64,000 nucleotides of DNA, from the NCBI GenBank assembly GCA_035222895.1, contig JAVYIG010009850.1, forward strand, positions 1 through 64,000, in the 5' to 3' direction. The notes beneath the pieces are model-generated. The model had not been told where the DNA came from, made no database searches, and worked only from the letters and a program-made list of their open reading frames with translations. Made by a program: the position numbers and the translations under genes. Positions within the stretch are counted from its first letter, which is position 1. The number at the start of each line of letters is the position of its first letter. Source of the DNA: Strongylocentrotus droebachiensis (taxonomy: Eukaryota > Echinodermata > Echinoidea > Camarodonta > Strongylocentrotidae). Positions 1-11,200 of this stretch are shown piece by piece.

Positions 1-555
1 AACCGCATCATGACAGTGTTGAATCAGCTTGTGTCAACGCAGGAACGCAGTCTATATTACTTCCGATGGAAAATGTAATGTTGAGGAAAATGTCTTCACA
101 GGTTGTGAAAAATGAATATTGAGCTTGTGGAATTTTCTTGACTGATTCTATGACAAAATGGTGGAGAAAACCAGGTCTTATTGATGTCGATAGTCAGTAC
201 AATATTGGAATGCGTTCAAGATCTAGAAAATATATAGCTGAAGATGGTAAAATTCATAATTGATGTCACTCAACATGAAATGTATTTACGGGCCACTTTG
301 GTTACATCTAAACAATTTTAGATCATTTCAACGCTTTGCCTCTGACATGTATTGACAATTTTGTTGATAACGAATATGGACCGATGATGATGCTGTACTT
401 TTACATACCCAGATATTGATCTATCAACATACATGGCAAGTTATGTCTTTCTCAGAAGTCGAATTAAAATGTCATAAGCAATGATATACCAATTTCTTCG
501 TCATAAACTTTAAACGCACGAGCAATGTGGTTTTCAGATGAGGGAGACTGTTATG

Positions 556-797
556 CACTCTTATTTCCACGGAGTCAAATTTCACTCTGAATGGCGTCAG
601 CTGGGAGTCAACTCTATTCCTAGTTAAACTGACACGGAAAAGGAGTCATCTTGACTCTGAATTGAGTCAATTCTCAGCTGATGCCACACAATCCGAGTCA
701 AATTGATTCGGAATCCGTGTCACTTTAACTAGGAATAGAGTTGACTCCCAGCTGACGCCATTTAGAGTGAAAATTTGACTCCGTGGAAATAAGAGTG
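556..797. mobile_element. Foldback MITE with ~83-bp inverted arms
   Basis: The left arm (about 556-638, starting CACTCTTATTTCCACGGAGT) returns as its near-perfect reverse complement at about 714-797 (ending in CGTGGAAATAAGAGTG). The spacer is about 75 bp and contains further GAGTCA/TGACTC words. There is no coding capacity and no clear target-site duplication, so the superfamily is left open. The structure fits a non-autonomous DNA transposon. Confidence 0.75.
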
Positions 798-3019
798 TGG
801 TATCGTACTACTAAAAAATGGATCTTTATAAAAATGTATGTTATTATTTATTATAATCATTACAAAATAGAAGGTGTGGCGAGATAAATCTTTAAAAAAT
901 AAAGACATTGGAATTAGAATTACACCGATTACCACTCTTTCTATATGTATAGTTATTTCTCATAACCCCTGTGATGTGTAGATCTAAGATTAAAGAGATA
1001 ACAATAAGACTGAAATTATCATATTTTAATCAAACATTCCTGATTGTCCTTTTCCCAAGATTAATGCAACATTCCGGTTTTGTTTAATAAATTTCGTTTA
1101 TTTCTTACTTTATAATTTATACTTTGTTTGGTAGCTGTTGTTTCATTCCTTTATAATGCAGTCAATAATATTGTTGATATCGTTTATTTGATTTTATATA
1201 TTGCCCTCGCCTCTCATTAATAATTGCTTTTTAATTAGGATTTTTTCTCAACCAAATTCGATATTCCAGAATCTGTCCATTCGAAAGTCGCCCTTGTCAT
1301 TATACAACCAGGGCCAACCCTCCCCTTGGGCGGAGTTGATGATTAAAGCAGGGAAATGGGAGGAACGCTTTGCTGTATTTGATTAGACTGGAGTTTAGTG
1401 ATGCAAATGGCGTAACCTTGCGAACCCAGCAATCGTGTAGTGTATCCCATCGTCATTGGCGGATCCGGGAAGGGACACGGGGAACACGACGTGCTCCAAT
1501 AAGGAAAACCCTATTTTGCTCAGTGTCACTGGTTTTTCAGACAAGTCTCTCTCTCCCCCCCCCCCCCCCCCCCCCCTTCCCGCTTCCCGCCAGAGAATGC
1601 TGGACCCTCCACTGATCCTGGCGTCATCCGAGGATGGTTAGTGATGGTTCTTATGGAAATGAAGAGTCAAAACACAGATGGGGAAGAAGGTCGTCTCGTA
1701 AAAAACTCCATAATTGTGGATATTTTTGCATTTTGATGACGCCTTGGCCCTTGTGCGGCACCTATTGAAATGTGTGAATATGACAATGATAATTATTACG
1801 AAATGATTTCATATGGGATATAGATGATAATAACTCATTGAAATGTGCGAATATTACAAATGTCAATGACGTATTACGTGATTTCTATTATTATAGGATA
1901 TACAATAAGTTTATTGTAAGTGCACATTCCTTTCTTTGTCCTTTTGGTTGCAAATGGGAGAACGACAACAAAATATTGATTAATTTATAGATGATAACTT
2001 CGACGATGACTACTCTGAATTGAATTGCTTTACTGACCATCAATCTTAAACAAGAAAGATTAATCAGATAGTGGAAATGTTATAGCGGGACCTCTCTCTG
2101 ATCATTATACAGGCCAATTTTTTTTAACGTCTGTTACGAATCGGATCTGCTTCATGTTTGCAAGAAAATTGTTCCTTGAGTAATTCTAGTTCTCAGGAAA
2201 AAAAAGCCCTCCTAAATCCACAAGTGGAAGTGGATGCTATGTGGGGAATACATTTTCGATCAAAATGTTCAAATCAATCAATGCATACATCAACATCAAT
2301 CGTCATACACAGACGAAAAACCGTAACTTGTTTCTACGAACTTAAACTTGATAGAGGGCAGCAAATCGATTTTGGATGGTGGACTCTTGCAGCTGTGCAT
2401 GGGCATATCAAATAGCTTACAGTTGTAGAAAGTATTCTTAACGAAAATAAATTTGCAGATGATTTGTTTTCGATTGGAAGTTTTGTTTTGAATAAATGAA
2501 GAGAATTCCCTAATACAGATATAGGACATAGACAGACTTTACTTTGTTTCCCCCTTCGTTTTCTTTAAACTTTCATAGTCCATTTTGATAATCTTTCCTC
2601 ATCAGGATAATATAAGGATTGAAAGCTTTCGTAAATAAGAAATTATTGAGACTGGTTTATTTTTTTTCTGTATAATTATGCAATTACAGGTCTGTCATTG
2701 TTTGTTTCAATTCCAGAAGATCATTATTTAGACCAGTGAAGGGGCATAAAATGTTGTTCTACTTTCGAGTTCAACATCTATAACTTATAAGATGCTCTGA
2801 GGGTATCTTTGCAAATTATAATTGTTTCAAACATAGAGGGCTCCCTATAACTGGGTCGTGTTCACGATTCGTTCTTTTACAACTTGGTTTCCTAATCCAC
2901 ATCAGCGGATCCATGGCGGGGAAAGGAGGACTATAAGAGAAAAGAGAAAATTGAAATAGGAAGGATAGAGAAATATAGAGGAAGAAGTAGGAAAAAAAAG
3001 AAAAACAAGAGAGAGGAAA

Positions 3020-3249
3020 GAGAGAGAGAGAGAGAGAGAGAGATTATCACACCCTCGGAGATTTAAAATCTATAAATTATCTCATTTATTTTATCCATCA
3101 AGTATTTTTCTTCTTCAGAATTGGAACCCCCCCCCCTTCACTTATATCAAACGGCTCGAATAACTTGAAAGTTTATGAGCAAATTTGGCTATAACGATCA
3201 TCACCATCCGACATCATCATCGTCAACACCATCATCATCATCATCATCA
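3020..3249. repeat. GA and ATC microsatellites
   Basis: A perfect (GA)n run occupies about 3020-3042 and an (ATC)n run about 3230-3249, with purine-rich and imperfect CAT/ATC sequence around them. These are simple repeats with no gene content. Confidence 0.85.
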
Positions 3250-3469
3250 GAGTGAATACGTAACACCATGCAGTTGAAATCGAATAGACTAAAAAGAAAG
3301 AAAAAGCGAACCATGAAGGACTAATTTGGGCTTCGTATAACAATATTTTTATAATCTTTAAACAAAATACTCGGGTTTAGTCCCTTCGTCAGCCATCCAC
3401 TTGCAATTTTCTCCATCTCCATCCCAATTAAAAAAAGGGGCAAGTTGGGGGGGGGGGCGGGGGGGGGAA

Positions 3470-4215
3470 GAGTGCCTCCACTTTTTCAAGCACCGAAAAG
3501 TGCCCCCTTTTTACAACGCAATAGTGCCACCTTTACTTTGACAAGTGCCCCTATTAATTTGTAAAAGTGCACCTTCCCCTTTTCAACTCTGATAAGTGCC
3601 CCTTTTATTTGGACACGTGCCCCTTTTCCTTCGACAAGTTCCCATTTTTCTTTTGCAATAAGTGCCCATTTTCTATTCTCATAAGTGCCCTTTTTAATCT
3701 CTAGTAAGTGCCCCTAGTTAGGTACGAGAAGTGCCTCTTTTCACAAGTGCCCCCTTCACCTCTGGTAATTGTCCTATTTAAATCTGAGAGGTACGTACCT
3801 CTTTTTACTTTGACAAGTTCCCCTTTTCCTTTGTAAGAAGTGCCCCTTCCCCTTTTGATAACAACCCCCATTTTAACTTGGATAAGCGCAACTTACATTT
3901 TCACATGTGCCCTTTTCCCTTCTAATAAGTGCCCCTTTTCCTAATGATAAGTGCCCCATTAAAAAGAGCCCCTTCCCCTTCTGCTTCTCATAAGTGCCCC
4001 TTCTCTGGTAAATCACCCTTTTCAGGTACAAGAAGTTACTCCTTTTCACTTCTGATAAGTGCCCCCCTTTACCATTCAAATATTGAAATCGTCCCTGAAA
4101 ATTGTAATCACAATGTAGGGGTATATACCAATGTCAAAAAATTGGTAAAATAATGGCCTTGAGATTACCCTTTGTAGGTGCCCTTTTTTTCTCTCCAGAA
4201 AGTGCCCTTTTTCTT
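3470..4215. repeat. Degenerate AGTGCCCCTTTT minisatellite
   Basis: The core AGTGCCCC followed by a T-rich stretch and a variable TCTGATA-like end recurs roughly every 22-27 bases for about 0.7 kb, which is about 30 diverged units. The array begins beside a G-run interrupted by one C (about 3447-3468) and ends beside a 21-nt C-run (4220-4240). Short open frames here are by-products of the repeat. Confidence 0.8.
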
Positions 4216-4599
4216 GTTGCCCCCCCCCCCCCCCCCCCCCACTTTGGAAGTCGCTCGGCCGCCCCTGCATAGGGCCTACTCCATCTAGAATATCGGCGAA
4301 AAGTGAGAATGGGACATTTCGTTACTATATTTGCCTTGATATCAATCTAATCATGACATAATAATGAAAAGAAAACAAGTTTAGGTATAGGTCTAATTAT
4401 ATCTCACCTCGTAAAACCTAGAGTCCGTGCATTGTACATCCCCTGTCTGTTGTTAGGGGGAACTGAGCAAAATGCCTCTCCGTTGAACAAATAAGGGAGT
4501 TTATTTTGTTTCTTTCTGTTTAAGTGATTATATTAACTGTTTTTGTCAAGGGATGTTTGGAGTGAAAAAGCAACCTAAAGACAAAGTGCAGTGATTACG

Positions 4600-5049
4600 C
4601 ACCTTCCGCCACACACTGAAACGTCACCAGCGTGTAGCGCGCGCAGGACGAACGCGTACGAGTGCAGTCATTTTTTCCATTAGCTCCAGCTGTAATTGGG
4701 TTGCCAACGTGTTTTCGCGGGTACCGTACCGGGGCAGTTTAGGCAGAGCTTATGTATGCACGATATGTTCCAGCGGCTGCGCTGCATGCATATGAACTTG
4801 GAACTCCCGACCGGTTCTTTTCGCGGTGGTCAATTCGCCAAATTCTTGTCGCTGAAACTCTGTTGATGTTTAGTTAAAAAGAACCAAGTTGAGAACAGCA
4901 AGTTAGCTTTTTTCGGTACTAGTTAATTTACACATTTTCATAGACTCCGTGGAGATAGTTTATCGGCATAAGATCAGAGCTTGCAGGGTGATTACAACCG
5001 GAGATTTTATCTTGTTTTCGGGGAACGATTCATCACCCCATCGCGCACG
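4600..5049 (+). promoter_or_regulatory. Probable promoter / 5' UTR region of PKA RII
   Basis: This is the most CpG-rich stretch upstream of the RII start codon, with clustered GCGCGC, ACGCGTACG and CGCGGTGG words at about 4635-4830 in otherwise AT-rich DNA. A CRE half-site (ACGTCA, i.e. TGACGT on the other strand) lies at 4621-4626. No convincing TATA box was seen and the transcription start cannot be placed. An in-frame TAA at 4969-4971 precedes the ATG at 5050, so the coding frame does not extend further upstream within this exon. Confidence 0.45.
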
Positions 5050-5257
5050 ATGAACTTCGAAATACCGGAAGGTCTTACTGACTTGTTGCAGGACTTCACC
5101 GTTGCTGTGCTTCGGGAAAAGCCTAGTGATTTAGTCGAGTTCGCTTCGTCTTACTTCGCCAAATTGCAAGAAAATAATATTAGTTTAGGTGGAAAACGTG
5201 GAGTGACTTTCACTGCACCAGAAGATGCTGAATCTGATATCGACGATGAACCACCAG
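5050..5257 (+). CDS. PRKAR2: PKA RII exon 1: docking/dimerization domain
   Basis: Encodes residues 1-69 and the first base of codon 70 (donor CAG|GTAGAT). The helix-turn-helix [18 protein letters not shown] followed by [15 protein letters not shown] matches the RII docking/dimerization fold, which forms an X-type four-helix bundle and binds AKAP helices. An acidic stretch ([12 protein letters not shown]) follows. The start is the first in-frame ATG after the TAA at 4969-4971 and has A at -3. The first exon and the RII N-terminus agree well with vertebrate RII. Confidence 0.95.
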
Positions 5258-8200
5258 GTAGATAAAGCAACAACACGTTGAGAATGAATTAACAAAAAAA
5301 AATAACAGTCGAGTTGGACAGAAGTCAGAAATGTAAATGAATGTCTGTTGTTATGATGGTTACTTCTGTCCAACTCTAGATCTTTTTCTGTTTTCTTTTA
5401 CATATGCAGGTCTAAAGTAATGTTTTATTTTGTTATCTTATTGATTGGGCGGGGGGGGGGGGGGGAGGAACGGGAGGAGAAGTAGACCGTCACTGTCTGG
5501 ACTGTAGTGTAGTCGTGTAGACTACAGATTACAGACAGTGTTGTCTAGACAGACATGGGGTTTTTAATTTTTAAAGAATAAATAACTTGTTTGGTGCACA
5601 ATTGCCATGTATGATGTAGTCTATACCAAGACCGAGACGTGTGTCCAGACAGGTTGTGTATCCGGAAAGTGTATAGACTAAAGGTCTATTTAAAACAGCA
5701 ATTTGAATAATTTACAAGCAGTAGGGTCTAGACTATATCATTACCGTAGATCCTGTATTTTTATCTAACTAAGGCACATGACTGTTCAGATGGGCGCTTG
5801 TGTACTTCTGTATCCATTTTTGACCCAAGGGCCATAAGTACGACGTGGAGGTACCCTACTAGAACATGTCAAAAAAATCAACTTCATCTTCATCAATCGT
5901 TCTAATTATATGGTCATTATAAAGACGTTATATTTCTTACCATTTTAGTGTCAATCTTTTTTGTCAAATTTTTCCTAAAAAACGAAGACTTATGCCCCGT
6001 TGACACTTGCCTGCATTTTGGTTTGCGCATAGTTTGCGCAAAGACACATACTCTTGCGTGCCAATGCGGGAAGTATTTGTGGTAACGTGCTGGAGGATGC
6101 GGGCCGTGCGTGACAAATTTTTTGAAAATGTTCAAAATTTTGGCATGACAATTTTGTTTGGCAACCTTCGTGAACTATGCGCAGTTTTTTAAGTTTTTGA
6201 ATTGTTGATAATTTTTTTAAAGTATAAGTTCTTAGTCAATGGAACTTGGACTATAGGGTTATCAAGTATCCCCAATCATGTGAGTAAAATTTCAGGTTAC
6301 AAAGTCAAGGTTAAAGGTCATTTCAGGTCAACAGACTTGGACTATGTTGTGGCATCATCATCAAAAACTTAACTTAAGGTTAAGTTTTTGAATTTTTGAA
6401 ATAAATTTGAAAGTATAAGTTCTTATTCAATGAAACTAGGACTATAGGGTTATCAAGTATCCCCAATCATGTGAGTAGAATTTCAGGTCACTAAGTTAAA
6501 GTCAAAGTTCATTTAAGGTCAACAAACTTAGACTTTGTTTCAACATCAAGATTTTGAATTTTTAGCATATTTTCAAAATTGTTTGTTCAAATTCCATGAA
6601 ACTTGTACCCAAGGGTTATCAAGTATCACAAATCATATGACACAAATTCCAGGTCACAAGGTCAAAGGTCATTTTAGGTCAGTTGACTTATGTTTTCACA
6701 ACTTTATATGAGAATTAATAAATCATTTTTTAGAAATTAATTTGTTCATATTTCATTCGAGCTATCGATCCTGGTACAATTAATAGTAATTATTACCCGT
6801 ATCAGACATCTGAGCAGTGGTTTTACACAATCATATTACACTCGTTTGAAATCCTAAAAGGGCTAATCGGGGAATATGAGACCATATTTACCTTTCATGA
6901 AAAAGCCTATGGACTTTACATGTAAAAAAAACATGAAATATAAGACCATATTCACCGCGCCGTATTTTGTCATTTTCATTGCGCATCTATTATGCGTACG
7001 TGAACCTGCGCACTCTATTGTGACGTAATAATCACACCAAATTGGATACACTGTATCAAAAATTTTGTGAAGCAGCTGGATGCACAGTGCTGGTTTGACA
7101 AAGTTTAATCAGTTCTATGAGATTAACATGTATGTATTTGCTCTAGATGTCTGATTTAGATAATAATAACAATATTGACTGGCTTAACTTTCGGGAGATA
7201 CCACATATATTTTCCTCACAAGACCCATATTGCCCTCGTCTTTGAATTGGGGCAATATGAGTCTAGTTTAGGAAATATTATGTGGTATCTCCCTCAAGGC
7301 CAGTCCATATTATATAAATATTCTTCTGATGATTCTTGGTCAATATTCACTTCAAAATGCTGATTAATTAATTATTTAATTTAATCAATTGAATTTAATA
7401 TTTTATATGGAATATCTAATTGTAGCCTTTAATTACTACATGTAGTAAAGACCAATAATATTATATGATGTTAGCGCTCTGAGCCTTATGGGAATGGCGC
7501 CCTAAATGTTCATTGTATTGTATTGTATTATATTCAGAGGATTTCATTTTTGGGGTCCTGTTAATGGGCCACCCTGCCTATAAATAATGTTCCAACCTCA
7601 ATTTGTCAACATATCGAATAGCGTAATGCAGGCGAGACCGGTGAGAGCGTTTCCCTTGTTAATTATTACGGTCGCTAACGTCAGGCACGCTGTATTGTAT
7701 TGTACTTGTGCAGCGGTTTGTTGTGAAAGCTGTGAGAAAGTGTATATAATAATGACTTGGTTTTAGGAAAAATACTCAAAAAGAGATACGAAATTGACAC
7801 GAAACAGGTAAGAAACTTACAACTTTTAAATCATGACCATTATTTGACCAATTGATCAAGGTTTGTGGATCTCATGAATGCTGACATTTTGTTATGTAGA
7901 CTCTTGATCTCTATGGCCAAGGGTTCTAATAAAGCTACGTACCCTGCAAATATGCACAATGTGTACAGACATGGGGCTAGGGCGCAATTAAAACTTAATG
8001 TTTTCGCCAAGTACATGTGTAACAGTGGTACAGTATGCAGACCATGGATGAAAAGCAAAAATGAATTTGATGAAAATCAATTGGTTTTTACTATTGAAAA
8101 GATTTGTCAAAATGTACCTAAAAATTATTTTAAACATTGACTTAAGTAATTACTTCAGTTTGAGTCATGTACAGGTATATCATGTACACATACATGTAAT

Positions 8201-11200
8201 GTACATGTACAGGAAGATACAGGCTAGTAGGCTACAGGTAGATTTATACACTTACAAACGGTAGTGCTCTAATTTTTTAAAGGAGATAGGATAAGGATAT
8301 CTCAACATGAAATTCAAGGCTTTATATTTTTAGTATAATATCTCATTCATTATAAGTGCAATATGCTTTGTAAAGGAATCAATCGGTTGTACTAGTGTCA
8401 CGTTTTGTGTTAGTAAATTCCTATTTTTTACGTCACAAGACTCCAGAGCAACCTTCTTTCAAGTGAATAATCAATAGATATATTGATCTGTGAAAACACC
8501 TGGCCTTTTGTAGCCTTCACAGTGTCCTGTGCAAAAGTGAATACAAGTGTTATAAAACCGAAGAGGTTAACTTTCATGACTTTTTTTAAATTATTTTTTT
8601 ATAAAGGGGGGGGGGGGGGGGTTTGTTTTTGTTTTAAAAAAATTTGTTATATCATGGTCACTGGAGAATGATTTAATGTAGCATGCGTCTAGTCCGGAGA
8701 TGGGATAGGGTACATTGTAAGTGACACTAAGGTGAACTGCATCCATTTTTATGTATCACACAGTGATGAGGATGTTGCACATTGTAGACCCAAAGGCTAC
8801 AGTATACTGTAAATGTATTACAGGTACATGTAGGAGACAGTAATTGTGGCCCCTTTGTGTGATCTTCTAATTCTCTGTTGGCCTTTGTGATGGCTGTACA
8901 TTTGTAACCCTTTATAAATTGATTACCATGAAAATCAATATAATTATAATTATGAAACGTGGTATGAGTGACTATAAAAAAGTCAAAATCTTTTGGTTGA
9001 AATTGGAAAATTCACTTTGATTAGAGGTTGAAATAACCGACTGCTGTAAAGAGTAGGCCAAATACTTTGGTAAACTACTTGATTTTATTTGCAATTTAAT
9101 ACATAAAACAAGATAACAATCTTGTTAAGGGTTGTATTTTTCTTCACCGAGTGGTGTAATATATACATGTATAATGCAATCCCATTTGGATACAAAGAGA
9201 ATGAATTCCTCGATACATGTATATCAGACAGGAATTTGGGGGTTTGTCTGCTTTGTGTACATGAACAACTGTACATTGTTCATGTTGGTGTATTCATGCT
9301 TACAGTAGCTTGGCCTTGGCAAAATAATTCACAATACCTACATGTATTACCTTTATAGCATTTGATGGCAATACTTAGGTTTTCTCAAATTGAAAAGGAT
9401 AAGGTCGACTCAGACTGAATTTCAAATTAAATTGTATAATACATTGTGTTTGTATTCTAGAGACATTAATAGTGATATGACATTGGCAACTCTGTACAAT
9501 GCAGATTTCCAGGGTGTGTCTATTAGGCTGCAGGTGTGTAGCTCAACTGTAAAACCAGAAACCTGTATACATGAATGTGTGCAAACCTTGTGTGAATCTA
9601 TTGAGTGGTCAAGAGTTTCATACCCAAAAATGATTAACACAGCGCCAGCTTTCAACTTTTGCAATTCATGAAAGCCAGTCCTTGAAAATTAGCAAAAATG
9701 TCATCTCAGTTGCATGTGTACGGTAGGTAGTTTTTAATTACCGATACCGGTATGTTGTTTTGTCTTCCATAAAAGTCTGGCGGGAGAATGAATGTCATTT
9801 ACGAATTATGTATTCCAAAAGCATTATTATCATTATCACATGCAGATATTTATTTCTTTTGTAATTTTGTAATCACAAAAGATGAAAAGGTTTTTGTTGA
9901 GGTAGTAGGCCCATGTGGTTTAAACCTGCACTGCAAAATGCTGTACTTACTGTATGCTTGTTTAAAACTATAAAGCTTTCTAAAATGCAGTTTACAAGTG
10001 CTTTCAGTGATATTAATGATTGTATTTCCTTTTATTTTGCAGAACTTCCCAAGAACAGATATGCCAGAAGGAAATCAGGTAAGGGCTTTTTCAGTGTTAT
10101 GCTTCAATTAAAATGAATGTTTTCTCATAAATGAATAAACTGAAATTTTCTGAGAAATGTTACTTGTACAAAGGTAGAAAATAGTATGGATTTTAGGGCT
10201 CTAACTTTCGGGCATTTCATTAGAAGATGCTTTGAGGCAGGTTGGAATTGAGCAGCACTGTTGTCTTTTGTTACCGTATTGAAATCAAGGCCACACAGTA
10301 GAATTTTTCCCTATGGCTCTGAATTGTTAATTAGAGTTTTGTGAAGAATTCTCTACATCAAAGCATGTATGAAAGCTGGCTTCTCCTGGCAGTAGAAAAT
10401 CACTGATTCTAATGATATCTCACAACATACACATACATGAGTTTCATGCTGGATGGGTTTTTCAGTGAAAAAAGTGTGAATTTTGTTTAATGATGTCACT
10501 CTCTGATAACCAGACATTATACAATTTACTACAATAAGTTCATGTTAAGGTATGTATTCTTTACAGACAAAACCATTGAGGCATTGTGAAGGAGATTTTT
10601 TTCTTCATATTATTATGAGTCAGTAATTTTCTCACTAGAGAGCTATCTATGGAATACAGAAACATGTACACTGCCATTTTTGGGGTAAAATGTAATAAAT
10701 TCAAAAGAAGTTTTTTTGAGAAATTTTTATTTCTAATTTACATTTTTTGTTTGTTTTTTGGAGCATCTCCCCAAAACAACAGTTGACCTGATATTCACCA
10801 AGTTTCTGCTCTTTTGCTAATATTGGAGTTAAAGGCAAATCTCCATGCAATGTGTTCTACAATCACCTTCAGCCATTTGGTTAAATTGCTTGTGTACAGG
10901 ACGTTCTATAGAAGAAGGGTATTGGGTTCTAATGAATTGGAGTGTTATTGGTACAATTAGGGTGACATCCTTTGACGGAGGTTGAATGAACTATCTGTGA
11001 GTCTATATTGCCCGGTGGTACTAAAGTCAACATCCCTTTCACCTCTCTGTCCATAGAGGAAAAGCGTTAATTCTGAATACAACCCTTTTCTGTCCCATCG
11101 TGATTAGATCTCTACCCGATCATGTTTACTTTCACTATTCAGCCCAGAGCAGGGCAAAAGAAGTCAAACAATTAAGATGTTTGCATTGAGATCACTCCCA

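Larger units (their letters stand above)
1..4600. other. Intergenic region upstream of the PKA RII gene
   Basis: No exon or gene could be recognised on either strand. Open frames here are short, lack recognisable domains and run through low-complexity DNA. The stretch holds a foldback element (556-797), a C-tract (about 1555-1576), GA and ATC microsatellites (3020-3042 and 3230-3249) and a degenerate minisatellite (3470-4215) next to long G and C runs. A weak, diverged duplication of about 75 bp is visible around 1765-1905. An upstream non-coding exon of the downstream gene cannot be excluded. Confidence 0.6.
5258..10042 (+). other. Intron 1 of PKA RII
   Basis: Holds a 15-bp perfect hairpin just after the donor, a 15-nt G-run (5451-5465), a three-copy diverged tandem repeat (about 6220-6695), a small MITE (7177-7305), a 16-nt G-run (8606-8621) and TACATGTA-rich stretches (about 8165-8215, 9160-9260). 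The open frames at 7865-8140 and 9390-9671 show no known domain and no flanking splice signals in keeping with exons. Confidence 0.7.

Noticed and set aside
3470-4215. CRISPR-like periodic array
   Set aside because: Units are degenerate, spacers are not distinct and the genome is clearly eukaryotic with spliced genes.
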